From positions 2,108,001 to 2,172,000 of the forward strand of contig OY782858.1 of NCBI GenBank assembly GCA_963678465.1: DNA of 64,000 bases. Direction: 5' to 3'. Made by a program: the position numbers and the translations under genes. The notes under the pieces are model-generated. The model ran no database searches. It had not been told where the DNA came from and saw only the letters and a list, made by a program, of their open reading frames with translations. The stretch comes from Paludibacter sp963678465. Its GTDB lineage: Bacteria; Bacteroidota; Bacteroidia; Bacteroidales; Paludibacteraceae. Below are positions 9,641 through 18,552 of the stretch, piece by piece. The stretch's first letter is position 1; every line of letters begins with the position of its first letter.

Positions 9641-9675
9641 CAATGGGTGGCTGTGAAGTTACCCATTGTTTTTTT
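9641..9675 (+). terminator. Orphan terminator-like hairpin between miaB and the next plus-strand gene
   Basis: An 8-bp stem CAATGGGT/ACCCATTG with a 12-base loop is followed by seven T. No protein gene precedes it on the plus strand, so it may end a short untranslated RNA. The rest of 9421-9696 is AT-rich with no gene seen. Confidence 0.5.
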
Positions 9676-9696
9676 ATGTATTTAAAACCCGAATAA

Positions 9697-9727
9697 TTTT
9701 CTATTCCAAAAGCTTTGCTTATATTTG
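9697..9727 (+). promoter_or_regulatory. Promoter of the small membrane-protein gene
   Basis: TATATTTG at 9720-9727 with a weak -33 (TTTT at 9697-9700, spacing 19). It overlaps the TTG codon at 9725 that would otherwise extend the frame, so translation must start at the ATG at 9749. Confidence 0.6.
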
Positions 9728-9748
9728 CCAAACACTAACAAAGAATCA

Positions 9749-10177
9749 ATGGACAGTTTAGGCGACTACATATACATTGTTATAATTGCAATAGCTGCTC
9801 TCAGCAGTGTTTTCAAAAAGAAAAAGGAAAAACCCGTCACTCCGGCAGGTTCAGATGCTCCATCGGACGACTTTGAAGACCTGCTCAGGGAACTGCTTCC
9901 GCAAAAAAACACGCCTCCTGTAGTGCAACCCGAACCGATGATTGAAAAAAAAGCAAAAGCAAGCAACACCATCATTTCATACGAAAACACAACTGATTTC
10001 AGTCAATTAAAAGCAAAAAAACACGTCAACAGACAACCGACTGAAAATCAAATACGTGAAACAGAAAAACTAACACTCGAAAGAGAAAGAAATTCCGAAA
10101 ACAGGGTAGAGATGCAAACACCAGAAGATGCCAGAAAAGCATTTATTTACGCTGAAATCTTCAATAGAAAATACTGA
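9749..10177 (+). CDS. Small single-pass membrane protein of unknown function
   Basis: 142 residues from the ATG at 9749. One N-terminal transmembrane helix (GDYIYIVIIAIAALSSVF) is followed by a basic cluster KKKKEKP, so the rest is probably cytoplasmic. The remainder is a low-complexity charged tail containing DDFEDLLREL, ending in EDARKAFIYAEIFNRKY, a short amphipathic segment often conserved at the end of such proteins. I do not recognise a named family. It precedes greA but has its own promoter. Confidence 0.7.
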   Translation: MDSLGDYIYIVIIAIAALSSVFKKKKEKPVTPAGSDAPSDDFEDLLRELLPQKNTPPVVQPEPMIEKKAKASNTIISYENTTDFSQLKAKKHVNRQPTENQIRETEKLTLERERNSENRVEMQTPEDARKAFIYAEIFNRKY

Positions 10178-10223
10178 TTCCGAAATAAATACGCAAAAGC
10201 TGCTTTTAAACACAAACATTTTT

Positions 10224-10254
10224 TTTGTTTCTCAGAAAATAGCTTGTATATTTG
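10224..10254 (+). promoter_or_regulatory. Promoter of greA
   Basis: TTTG at 10224-10227, exactly 19 bases, TATATTTG at 10247-10254. It lies upstream of a terminator hairpin that itself precedes greA, which makes the hairpin part of the greA leader. Confidence 0.75.
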
Positions 10255-10276
10255 CATAAAATAAAACTATATAACC

Positions 10277-10309
10277 AAGAGTTCCGGCATGCTGTCGGAA
10301 TTCTTTTTT
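10277..10309 (+). terminator. Intrinsic terminator inside the greA leader
   Basis: A 10-bp stem (AAGAGTTCCG with CGGAATTCTT, one G-T pair) and a following T run. It begins about 15 bases after the expected transcript start and ends 30 bases before the greA ATG. Readthrough is therefore required for greA expression from this promoter. It may also close transcription from the upstream gene. Confidence 0.7.
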
Positions 10310-10339
10310 GTTTACACATTATAAAAAAAAACTTAAATT

Positions 10340-10810
10340 ATGGCAGTAACTTACATGACCGCCGACGGTTACAAAAAATTAGTAGAAGATTTATATGAGC
10401 TGGAAAGTATACAACGTCCTGCCATTTCAAAACAAATAGCTGAAGCTCGTGATAAAGGCGATCTATCGGAAAATGCAGAATACGATGCAGCGAAAGAAGC
10501 GCAGGGTATGCTAGAAATGAAAATATCCTTATTAAAGGAAACAATCGCTTCGGCCCGCATGATCGACGAATCGAAAATTAATACAAACGAAGTGCAAATA
10601 ATGACCCGTGCAAAAATCAAAAATACTAAAACGGGACAGATTATGAGCTATATGATTGTTTCGGAAAGTGAAGCCAACCTGAAAGAAGGAAAATTATCGG
10701 TAACAACACCCATCGCCAAAGGCTTGCTTGGCAAAAAAATTGGAGAAAAAGCATCGATAACTGTTCCGTCTGGTATTATGGAATTCGAGGTCATTGAGAT
10801 ATCAATATAA
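10340..10810 (+). CDS. greA: Transcription elongation factor GreA
   Basis: Rescues backtracked RNA polymerase by stimulating transcript cleavage through the secondary channel. At 156 residues it has the N-terminal coiled coil with the catalytic acidic tip (DKGDLSENAEYDAAKEAQ, about residues 38-55) and the C-terminal FKBP-like domain (ATITVPSGIMEFEVIEI-like end). Preceded by a promoter and a leader terminator. The HIT-family gene follows 38 bases later and is probably co-transcribed up to the strong terminator at 11252. Confidence 0.96.
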   Translation: MAVTYMTADGYKKLVEDLYELESIQRPAISKQIAEARDKGDLSENAEYDAAKEAQGMLEMKISLLKETIASARMIDESKINTNEVQIMTRAKIKNTKTGQIMSYMIVSESEANLKEGKLSVTTPIAKGLLGKKIGEKASITVPSGIMEFEVIEISI

Positions 10811-10848
10811 AAAACCGAACTACAAAACAAATTAACGCTAAAGCAACA

Positions 10849-11238
10849 ATGACAATATTCAGCAGAATAATAGCCGGCGAAATTCCATGCTATAAAATTG
10901 CGGAAGATGAAAATTATTTCGCGTTTCTCGACATTCGCCCTTTAACAAAAGGGCACACACTGGTCATCCCTAAACAGGAAGAAGATTACATTTTCGGACT
11001 CGACGATGCTACTTTAAGTGGCTTAATGTTATTTGCAAAAAAGGTAGCCAAGGCCATCGAAAACGCAGTGCCCTGCGCCAGAGTTGGTGTAGCTGTCATC
11101 GGACTTGAAGTACCGCATGCTCACATTCACCTGATTCCGATCAACGAAGAATCGGACATGAATTTCAGAAACCCGAAACTCAACCTGAGCGCAGACGAAA
11201 TGATGATGATTGCCGAGAGCATCAGAAAAAGTTTCTGA
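10849..11238 (+). CDS. HIT-family (histidine triad) nucleotide-binding protein
   Basis: 129 residues, with the triad motif H90-A-H92-I-H94-L (HAHIHLIP) near the C-terminus and the N-terminal FSRIIAGEIPCYKI typical of HinT-like hydrolases. These cleave AMP-N or AMP-lysine type conjugates. Located 38 bases after greA, so probably in one transcript; this neighbourhood recurs in Bacteroidetes (recalled). Confidence 0.93.
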   Translation: MTIFSRIIAGEIPCYKIAEDENYFAFLDIRPLTKGHTLVIPKQEEDYIFGLDDATLSGLMLFAKKVAKAIENAVPCARVGVAVIGLEVPHAHIHLIPINEESDMNFRNPKLNLSADEMMMIAESIRKSF

Positions 11239-11251
11239 CACATTTTTCCTT

Positions 11252-11296
11252 AAATGAAAAGCCGTATTTCAAATTTGAAATACGGCTTTTCATTTT
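11252..11296 (+). terminator. Terminator after the greA-HIT pair
   Basis: A perfect 22-bp inverted repeat (arms 11252-11273 and 11274-11295, core GCCGTATTTCAAA/TTTGAAATACGGC) ending in T. It starts 13 bases after the HIT stop codon. 11297-11630 beyond it is AT-rich with no gene seen. Confidence 0.85.
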
Positions 11297-11630
11297 AATA
11301 TAGCATAATGTTATCCTGAATTTCTTTTTCGGAAAACATTTTGAAAAGAAATTACAAAAAGTTACCCCAACATCAACTTGCGAATAGATTTCCCTCACCA
11401 GGCAATGTTCAGTATTCCTTAATCACAAACATCTGGCTTTCTTCTGTTTAAAATTCAACAATCTTCAAAGGATGAAGTCACAAAACATTTGAATTAAAAA
11501 AGACAAATAAAAATATTTTATAAACATCAGTCTGAAACATTATAAATATAATTCTGTCGGTTATGAAAAACCTTATTGAATTTTAGCTCGACTTTCTGTC
11601 ATCAAAAACAAACTAAATATTGCCTGTGGT

Positions 11631-13310
11631 TTATTTTTCAGTAGTTTTGCCAATCAACTGTTCGGCTCTCGTTAGCGCTTCGTTTATATTACTGCAAATA
11701 TTCTCAGCTCCCAGCAAATCCTCTATTCCTACCTTCACCAAAACCGAACGCACATTTTCTGTCACCCCCGACAGTAAAATTTGTGTTTTGTCTTTAGCCG
11801 ACATACGAATAAAATTTTCGAGGTTATGTGAGCCCGTAGAATCGATAAAAGGCACTTTACGCATTCGGATGATACGCACCTTGGGCTTATCGCCTATTTG
11901 TTTCATTGTTTCCTCAAATTTACTTGCCACACCGAAGAAAAACGGACCTTCAATTTCGTACACTTCCACTCCTTTAGGCAATACAAGTCTTTCAGCATCC
12001 TGATTATTTTCAACATAATCACCCTCGTCTACCTCATCTTTGAAAACAGAGATAGTGGTAGTTTCCGAAATTCGACGCAGGAACAAAATCACTGCAAGCA
12101 ACAAACCAATTTCGATGGCGATTGTAAGATCGAAAATAACTGTAAGCAGAAAGGTGGCCAGCAAAACAGCTACATCCGATTTTGGATTCTTCATCAATGC
12201 TTTAAATGTACGCCATTCGCTCATATTGTAAGCAACAATCACCAATACACCCGCCAAACAAGCCATAGGGATATGCTTGGTAAGGTCGCCCAAAAACAGC
12301 ATAATAAGCAAAAGCACTACTGCATGAATAATCCCGGCAACGGGCGTACGCCCACCGTTATTAATATTTGTCATGGTGCGGGCAATCGCACCTGTTGCAG
12401 GAATACCACCAAAAATTGGCGCTACCACATTGGCAACTCCCTGAGCAATCAATTCGGTGTTTGAATTATGCTTATCTCCAATCACACCATCGGCCACAGT
12501 GGCCGAAAGCAGGGATTCTATCGCCCCAAGCATGGCTATTGTAAATGCAGTAGGCAATAATTTTTCAATCACCGCAAAACTAATCTCAGGAGTATTGGCC
12601 GCTGGCAACGAAGAATTAATTGTGAAACGGTCACCAATGGTTTCGATGCCCTGAATACCAAATTTATGCTTGAGAAAATAGACGATAACGGTTACAAGAA
12701 CAATAGCAATCAACGACCCGGGAATCTTTTTTGAAAACTTTGGCGTAAAAGCAATGATCGCTACCGACAATACACCAACACCCACCGACCAGGGATTGAT
12801 TGTATGAATAAACTGGCCATAAGCAATCCACTTATGAATAAAATCGCCGGGCAGTTCACCCGTTTGCATGCCAAACAAATCTTTGACCTGAGTTGTGAAA
12901 ATGGTAAGTGCGATACCGCTTGTAAAACCTACAACCACCGGAAAAGGTATAAATTTAATAACACTTCCAAGCTTAAGCAAGCCCATAGCAATCAGCATTA
13001 CGCCGGCTATCATAGTTGCAATGGCCAGGCCGGTAACACCAAATTCCTGAACGATACCATACACTATTACAATAAAAGCCCCGGTAGGGCCTCCAATCTG
13101 AACTTTACTTCCTCCGAGAAAAGAAATAATAAAACCGGCAATAACAGCCGTAAACAAACCTTTTTCGGGAGATACTCCCGAAGCAATACCAAAAGCAATG
13201 GCTAAAGGTAAAGCCACAATACCAACAATAATACCCGCCATTAAATCGGCATAAAACTGCTCTTTCGAGTAATTTTTAAGCGTACTGAATAATTTCGGTT
13301 GAAAACGCAT
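11631..13310 (-). CDS. SulP-family anion transporter with STAS domain
   Basis: A 559-residue inner-membrane protein of the SLC26/SulP family. About 11-12 hydrophobic helices (residues 20-430) include the signature stretch GIIVGIVALPLAIAFGIASG. A cytoplasmic STAS domain (about 440-555) contains IPFIDSTG-like VPFIDSTGSHNLE. Family members carry sulfate, bicarbonate or dicarboxylates; the substrate here cannot be told from sequence. A -7 match (TACCTTTG, 13342-13335) lies upstream with a poor -33. Monocistronic. Confidence 0.93.
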   Translation of the reverse strand: MRFQPKLFSTLKNYSKEQFYADLMAGIIVGIVALPLAIAFGIASGVSPEKGLFTAVIAGFIISFLGGSKVQIGGPTGAFIVIVYGIVQEFGVTGLAIATMIAGVMLIAMGLLKLGSVIKFIPFPVVVGFTSGIALTIFTTQVKDLFGMQTGELPGDFIHKWIAYGQFIHTINPWSVGVGVLSVAIIAFTPKFSKKIPGSLIAIVLVTVIVYFLKHKFGIQGIETIGDRFTINSSLPAANTPEISFAVIEKLLPTAFTIAMLGAIESLLSATVADGVIGDKHNSNTELIAQGVANVVAPIFGGIPATGAIARTMTNINNGGRTPVAGIIHAVVLLLIMLFLGDLTKHIPMACLAGVLVIVAYNMSEWRTFKALMKNPKSDVAVLLATFLLTVIFDLTIAIEIGLLLAVILFLRRISETTTISVFKDEVDEGDYVENNQDAERLVLPKGVEVYEIEGPFFFGVASKFEETMKQIGDKPKVRIIRMRKVPFIDSTGSHNLENFIRMSAKDKTQILLSGVTENVRSVLVKVGIEDLLGAENICSNINEALTRAEQLIGKTTEK

Positions 13311-13434
13311 AACTTATTTTTTTGAAATTTTCTGCAAAGGTAGTGCTTTTTAAGTAAAATTGTCCAACAAAATATTGTTCGGACAGCTATATGGAACAAT
13401 GCTAAAGAAATCTACACATCCATTTTTGCAACAA

Positions 13435-13465
13435 AAAAAGGTTGCTCTTACCGAACAACCTTTTT
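13435..13465 (-). terminator. Terminator of the lamin-tail protein gene
   Basis: A 10-bp stem AAAAAGGTTG/CAACCTTTTT. On the minus strand it is followed by a T run, 23 bases past the stop. Confidence 0.75.
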
Positions 13466-13488
13466 AAATATCTGGCATAAAAAGTGAT

Positions 13489-15573
13489 TTACAACATCAC
13501 TTTCTGAATTTGGGTGCCTACTTTTACAAGCACAACCCCTTTGTTACCAATGGTAATCGTATTAAGTCCATCTATTGTTGTTGCAGATTTAATTCTTTGT
13601 CCTACAGCATTGTAAACTTCTACCATCTGATTGGCTACTGCATCGAACACAATATTTCCATCTACAACACGAAGATTCAGTCCTGCATTCAATTCAGGCA
13701 CAGATGTACCCAAAGTAGCCACCGACATTTCATCGGACAATTCCGAAACGACATTTGCATTCTTGGCTTTAACTGTATAGTAATAAGTTGTCGAAGTTAC
13801 CAAACCTGTCAAATCCTTGCTGTTTGTTGCCACTGTAAATGGCGACCCCGGAATAGGAGTTGAAGTTGAACCTCCTGTTGGAGCGAAGGTATGAGTACCT
13901 AGGTTAGCAATGTAATCTTTACTCATAACATCCCAATCAGCAGCATCATAAATCGCTTTAGGTACATTAGCTGAGCTTTTACGAATCAGCGTCAAATCAG
14001 TCCCCCAACTTGGAGTTTCCTGATTAAAAATTCCCACTTCATCAATTTGAACTCCGTTTTTAAACAAACCTACGGCGTCATTCCCATTGAAGTTGATAGC
14101 AGAACTCGCCGACTGCAAATCAGTTACAGCTAAAATTCCCGTACTTGCTGCATTCGAACCACTTACGTAAGAAATAACAAAAACATCATTATTTAAAAGA
14201 GTGCCTGACAAAGCTAATTCATTTCCATAAGCACCTGCACCATTTACCTGTTTAAATAATGAATAATTGCTCAAATCTACGGCAGTACCGGTTCCATTAT
14301 AAATTTCAATAACTTTATTGAAACTGCTTCCTTCAATATATTCAGAAATAAATAAATCAGGAGCTAATGAACCTGAACCTGAAGTTTTTGTAAATACGTT
14401 CACCTCATATTCGGTAGCGCCACTTACAGCATCCCAATTCAAAGTCAGTGCATTGGCGCTTACTGAAGTTGCTCCTGTCAGCATCGGTTTTGTCAATGCT
14501 TTCCATGTTGCCGAGCCATTCAGGGTACGTGTAACCGTAGTTGCGCCAGCACTCAACACCGAAAGAACAGCAGTATGTGCACCGGCAGTTGTTGGCTGAT
14601 AAATAACAGTAACTACTGTATTGGCAGCAGTTCCACCTACTTGTGCTACAGTGTTTGTGGAGAGCGCAAACTGATCAGCATTGTCGCCGGAAATTTCCAA
14701 CCTTATGTTTTCAGTCAAATTTATTCCACTGATATTAATAGTTTCAGTATCCGTTTCGCCGGCATAAGCCACCATATCGGGAACAGTAACTTCTGTCACA
14801 GTAATGGTGGGAGCAGCCGAAATAACATTGACTACGTAAGTAGCTGTTGCAGCACAATAGTCTACTGAATTGTGGCTACCTGCTGCCTGAGAAGCAGTAA
14901 TAGTACTTGAACCTGTACCAACAATCGTAACCTCGCCTGTTGATGCATTTACATTGACCACCCCTGTGTTCGAACTTTCGTAAGTAATAGCAGTAGTTGC
15001 ATTTAATGAGCTTGCAGTTTGCGTGAAGGCAGCATCGGCAACTAATTTATTTACAACAGGCTCAGCAAAAGCAAGATTTGAAGCAGTACAAGCCTGAACT
15101 GGCTCATATTCAATCGTTAATGAAACCAACTGTAAGTTTTTTGATGATACAGATAAATTAAAAAAACCAGCACCAACACCACCTGTGAAATCGTAAGTAG
15201 TTCCTCCTGTAGATGTACTAACAGTGGTACCTCCTGAAGACATATAACTTGTCATAGCAGTGTTACCCACATTGAAACGCTGAACAGCAGCGGACGACCC
15301 ACCCGAATTATAACTCAGGGTTATCTTGGTAATGCTTCCCAGTGAAGTTGTATTGTAAATATATCCGGTTCCACTTGTGAGCCATATTTTAGTTGTAGTA
15401 TATTGCTTCATAAAGCCATTAAAGCTGATACCGTTTTTAGTAATGTTTTGCGCACCATCTGTAGCAGACATATCAGCCCCTGTAAGCGTTATTGTAGCTG
15501 CATTGGACATACTTGTTCCGCACAACAGCACAACAACAAACATTAAAAGTTTTAATAAAGTAGTTTTTCTCAT
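13489..15573 (-). CDS. Secreted multidomain protein with lamin-tail domain and T9SS sorting signal
   Basis: 694 residues. A signal peptide (1-25) is followed by a beta-sandwich region (26-155), a BIG2-like domain (about 165-250), an Ig-like domain (about 255-355) and a fibronectin-III domain. The last begins near 360 (LTLNWDAVSGATEYEVNVF) and resumes near 575 (LTGLVTSTTYYYTVKAKN). Between these halves sits a lamin-tail (LTD) domain (LFISEYIEGSSFNKVIEIYN... to LTLIRKSS, about 400-545). The final 70 residues (NLRVVDGNIVF... to VLVKVG) resemble a type A T9SS sorting domain, so the protein is probably exported by T9SS to the surface or medium. No catalytic domain is seen, and its substrate or partner is unknown. 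It has its own promoter and terminator. Confidence 0.8.
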   Translation of the reverse strand: MRKTTLLKLLMFVVVLLCGTSMSNAATITLTGADMSATDGAQNITKNGISFNGFMKQYTTTKIWLTSGTGYIYNTTSLGSITKITLSYNSGGSSAAVQRFNVGNTAMTSYMSSGGTTVSTSTGGTTYDFTGGVGAGFFNLSVSSKNLQLVSLTIEYEPVQACTASNLAFAEPVVNKLVADAAFTQTASSLNATTAITYESSNTGVVNVNASTGEVTIVGTGSSTITASQAAGSHNSVDYCAATATYVVNVISAAPTITVTEVTVPDMVAYAGETDTETINISGINLTENIRLEISGDNADQFALSTNTVAQVGGTAANTVVTVIYQPTTAGAHTAVLSVLSAGATTVTRTLNGSATWKALTKPMLTGATSVSANALTLNWDAVSGATEYEVNVFTKTSGSGSLAPDLFISEYIEGSSFNKVIEIYNGTGTAVDLSNYSLFKQVNGAGAYGNELALSGTLLNNDVFVISYVSGSNAASTGILAVTDLQSASSAINFNGNDAVGLFKNGVQIDEVGIFNQETPSWGTDLTLIRKSSANVPKAIYDAADWDVMSKDYIANLGTHTFAPTGGSTSTPIPGSPFTVATNSKDLTGLVTSTTYYYTVKAKNANVVSELSDEMSVATLGTSVPELNAGLNLRVVDGNIVFDAVANQMVEVYNAVGQRIKSATTIDGLNTITIGNKGVVLVKVGTQIQKVML

Positions 15574-15694
15574 GTAAATATAAATTAGAATGATTAGAAA
15601 TTTTTTGAATAAAATGACGCAAAACAGTTGATAATTCTACGTCTTTTCTCTCCCGACAGTCAATGATCTCCTGTAAAAAAATCAGGAAAGGAAA

Positions 15695-15726
15695 CAAAGA
15701 TAAAAATCATTTCCATACAATACAAA
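15695..15726 (-). promoter_or_regulatory. Promoter of the lamin-tail protein gene
   Basis: On the minus strand TTTG (15726-15723), 20 bases, TATCTTTG (15702-15695). The predicted leader is about 120 bases. Confidence 0.65.
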
Positions 15727-15844
15727 TATTTATTCAAAAACAGACCAAACTATAACAAAAAACAAACATATATTAAAAACAAAAGAACAATATGCTTTCC
15801 GATACAGGAAAACATATTGTTCTTTTATTGCTTTTGCTTTTTTA

Positions 15845-17308
15845 TCAGCAGTTTTTCTTCACCCATTCATCCATGGCAGCAGCTGCTTTACGTCCATCAC
15901 CCATGGCTAAAATCACAGTAGCTCCACCGCGCACAATATCACCTCCGGCAAAAATCATCGGAATATCCGTTTGCATGGTTTCGTTATTCACCACTATCGT
16001 TCCCCATTTGGTAACTTCGAGGCCAGTCACCGACTGTGGAATAAGCGGATTGGGGGAAACACCCACACTTACCACCACTTCGTCCACTTCGAGCATTTCG
16101 GTGCAACCCGGTATTTCTACAGGAGAACGACGGCCTGAAGCATCGGGCTCACCCAACTCCATCACCTGTAACTCCATATGTGTAACGCGGCCTTGCTCGT
16201 TGCCGATATACCTTATCGGATTTCGCAAGGTCATAAATTCTATGCCTTCTTCTTTGGCATGTTTCACTTCTTCAAGTCGGGCCGGCATTTCCTCTTCGGA
16301 ACGACGATACACAATCATGGCGCGACTGGCACCCAACCGACGAGCCGTACGCACCGAATCCATGGCCGTATTACCGCCTCCAATCACTGCTACATGCTTC
16401 CCTATTAGCACAGGCGTATCCGAATCGGGATTGGCTGCATCCATAAGGTTGACACGGGTCAGGTATTCGTTTGAAGACATCACACCTACCATATTTTCGC
16501 CTTTGATATTCATAAACCGGGGCAATCCGGCGCCACTGGCTACAAAAACGCCTTTGTATCCTTCTTCCTTCAAATCGTCAATGCTTATCGTTTTTCCAAT
16601 AATACAATTAGTCATGAATTTCACACCCATCGACCGAAGATTTTCGATTTCGACATCCACAATGGCATTGGGCAAACGAAACTCAGGAATACCATATTTC
16701 AACACGCCGCCAATTTCGTGCAACGCTTCGTACACAGTGACATCATAACCCAACTTTGCCATATCGCCGGCAAACGCAAGCCCTGCTGGACCTGAACCAA
16801 CAACGGCAATCTTTAATCCATTGGGTGCAGCCACTTCAGGTACCGAAATGTTTCCGCTTTCGCGTTCGTAATCGGCAGCAAAACGTTCGAGATGACCAAT
16901 GGCCACCGCTTCTTTTTTCATTTTGGTATGAATGCACTGCGCTTCGCACTGTTTTTCCTGCGGACAAACCCGACCACAAACGGCCGGCAAAGCCGATGTT
17001 TCTTTCAATGTACGGGCAGCGCCCAGAAAATCACCGATTTCGATTTGTTTCACAAACTTGGGAATATAAATACTCACCGGACAACCCTCCATACAGGTCG
17101 GGTTGGCACAGTCGAGACAACGCTGTGCTTCCTTCATAGCCATTTCGGGCGTCAGTCCCAGGTTCACTTCTTCCACACGGGTTCGGCTGCGATAGTCGGC
17201 ATCGAGTTCAGGCATGTGTACACGAGGCTGTGCTGTACGGTCTTTGGCTTTGATAGCACTGCGCAAATCGGCTCTCCATGATTGAGCTCTTTCTTCGGTA
17301 AGATTCAT
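15845..17308 (-). CDS. nfnB: NfnB/GltD-type NADPH-binding flavoprotein (large subunit of ferredoxin-NADP reductase complex)
   Basis: 487 residues. The N-terminal region has two sets of four Cys for [4Fe-4S] clusters (C64, C67, C72, C76 and C111, C115, C121, C125). An FAD Rossmann motif (VVGSGPAGLAFAG) and an NAD(P) motif (VIGGGNTAMDSVRTARR) follow. It resembles the glutamate synthase small subunit, but no large subunit is nearby. Its partner 183 bases upstream is an NfnA/SudB-type reductase, so an electron-bifurcating NADH-dependent ferredoxin:NADP+ oxidoreductase (NfnAB) is the better call. Such a complex would supply NADPH in a fermenting anaerobe. Confidence 0.85.
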   Translation of the reverse strand: MNLTEERAQSWRADLRSAIKAKDRTAQPRVHMPELDADYRSRTRVEEVNLGLTPEMAMKEAQRCLDCANPTCMEGCPVSIYIPKFVKQIEIGDFLGAARTLKETSALPAVCGRVCPQEKQCEAQCIHTKMKKEAVAIGHLERFAADYERESGNISVPEVAAPNGLKIAVVGSGPAGLAFAGDMAKLGYDVTVYEALHEIGGVLKYGIPEFRLPNAIVDVEIENLRSMGVKFMTNCIIGKTISIDDLKEEGYKGVFVASGAGLPRFMNIKGENMVGVMSSNEYLTRVNLMDAANPDSDTPVLIGKHVAVIGGGNTAMDSVRTARRLGASRAMIVYRRSEEEMPARLEEVKHAKEEGIEFMTLRNPIRYIGNEQGRVTHMELQVMELGEPDASGRRSPVEIPGCTEMLEVDEVVVSVGVSPNPLIPQSVTGLEVTKWGTIVVNNETMQTDIPMIFAGGDIVRGGATVILAMGDGRKAAAAMDEWVKKNC

Positions 17309-17336
17309 TTTTAACTTATTTTCTGTTGGATTATTT

Positions 17337-17490
17337 TCAATTTACAATTTCCTGTTCTCTTTCTTCAATCCCGAAAGCTTTCGGGACAAATCCTCAAATC
17401 TTCGAATTCTCAAATCTTCGAATCCTCAAATTCTCAAATCTTCGAATCCTCAAATTCTCAAATTGGCACATTTTCAAATTGCCACATTGC
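17337..17490. repeat. Dispersed intergenic repeat, copy A (tandem CTCAAATCTTCGAAT words plus palindrome)
   Basis: The spacer between nfnA and nfnB holds CAATTTACAATTT, the perfect 18-base palindrome TCCCGAAAGCTTTCGGGA (17369-17386), and then several near-tandem copies of a CTCAAATCTTCGAAT-type word ending in AATTGGCACATT. The whole block recurs in reverse orientation at 21577-21700. Confidence 0.8.
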
Positions 17491-17491
17491 A

Positions 17492-18331
17492 TTAATTCTT
17501 TCCCGCTCCACTGGCACACTGCATTTTTTCCATTTCCTCACGTTCGATATCTTTGTATCCGCCAAGGCGCATCAACATTTCATCGAAATCCACCAAATGC
17601 GCATCAAATTCAGGACCATCCACGCAAACGAATTTTGTTTTACCGCCCACACTTACGCGACAAGCACCACACATTCCGGTACCATCCACCATAATCGTAT
17701 TCAAAGAAGCAACTGTAGGCACTTCGTATTTTTCAGTCAGTTTACTCACAAATTTCATCATCACAGCAGGCCCGATTGTAACACAGAGATCCACCTTTTC
17801 GCGATTGATCACCGCTTCCACCCCATTTGTAACAAGGCCTTTTGTTCCATAACTGCCATCGTCGGTCATCACAATCACTTCATCCGAATTTACTTTCATT
17901 TGTTCCTCCAGGATAATCAGCTCTTTCGTTCGCGCAGCAATAATCGTAATAACACGGTTTCCTGCTGCCTTCAATGCCGCTACAATTGGCAACATAGGCG
18001 CAGTTCCCACACCTCCACAGGCGCAAACCACCGTTCCGAAATTTTCGATATGGGTAGCTTTTCCCAGCGGACCCACCATATCAGTAATAAAATCACCTTC
18101 GTTCAGCGCACAAAGTTTTGTCGACGAAACGCCCATTTTCTGCACTACAAGTGTAATGGTTCCTTTTTGCACATCGGCATCAGCTATGGTAAGTGGAATA
18201 CGCTCCCCTTTTTCGCCTACTTTTACCATTACAAAATGTCCTGCCTTACGCGACTTTGCAATCAAAGGGGCTTCTACTTCAAATTTCACTACATTGGCCG
18301 AAAAATACGCTTTGCTTATAATTTTATTCAT
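17492..18331 (-). CDS. nfnA: NfnA/SudB-type FAD/NAD-binding reductase with [2Fe-2S] site
   Basis: 279 residues from the Met at 18331. The layout is that of ferredoxin-NADP reductase/PyrK-type proteins: an FAD beta-barrel (KAGHFVMVKVGEKGERIPLTI), an NAD-binding domain (GGVGTAPMLPIVAALKAAGNRV) and a C-terminal Cys cluster (GTGMCGACRV...FVCVDGPEFD) binding [2Fe-2S]. It is typical of sulfide dehydrogenase or NfnA small subunits, paired with the nfnB gene downstream. The frame extends to 18391, but a -7 element (TAATTTTG, 18366-18359) lies inside that extension, so the internal Met is favoured. Confidence 0.85.
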   Translation of the reverse strand: MNKIISKAYFSANVVKFEVEAPLIAKSRKAGHFVMVKVGEKGERIPLTIADADVQKGTITLVVQKMGVSSTKLCALNEGDFITDMVGPLGKATHIENFGTVVCACGGVGTAPMLPIVAALKAAGNRVITIIAARTKELIILEEQMKVNSDEVIVMTDDGSYGTKGLVTNGVEAVINREKVDLCVTIGPAVMMKFVSKLTEKYEVPTVASLNTIMVDGTGMCGACRVSVGGKTKFVCVDGPEFDAHLVDFDEMLMRLGGYKDIEREEMEKMQCASGAGKN

Positions 18332-18552
18332 TGGAGGATAATTATATTTATTGACCTGCAAAATTAAAAAAAAAACGCTTGCCACCTGCACATTGTAACT
18401 TTAAAAGTCTTATTTATTAATAAAACAAAGAAGAGATTGTGTTTTTGTAAAAAAACGGTTATCCAATTTTTGTGAATGTTAATGATTTATTTCGTATATT
18501 TGCGTCTTTCTAATCCATTTACGCTCATTACTTTTTATAGCTTATTCAGAAC

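Noticed and set aside
11898..12464. 188-codon frame antisense to the SulP gene
   Set aside because: Shadow frame of a conserved transporter gene.
15792..16748. 318-codon frame antisense to nfnB
   Set aside because: Shadow of a well-supported gene; Ser/Thr/Ile-rich translation typical of an antisense frame.
15845..17308. Glutamate synthase small subunit
   Set aside because: No large subunit nearby and the partner upstream is NfnA/SudB-like, so an Nfn-type complex is more likely.
17369..17386. Palindrome TCCCGAAAGCTTTCGGGA as an intrinsic terminator
   Set aside because: No T run on either side, it lies inside an operon, and it recurs as part of a dispersed repeat.
17597..18367. 256-codon plus-strand frame antisense to nfnA
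   Set aside because: His/Asn/Arg-rich shadow frame opposite a conserved gene.
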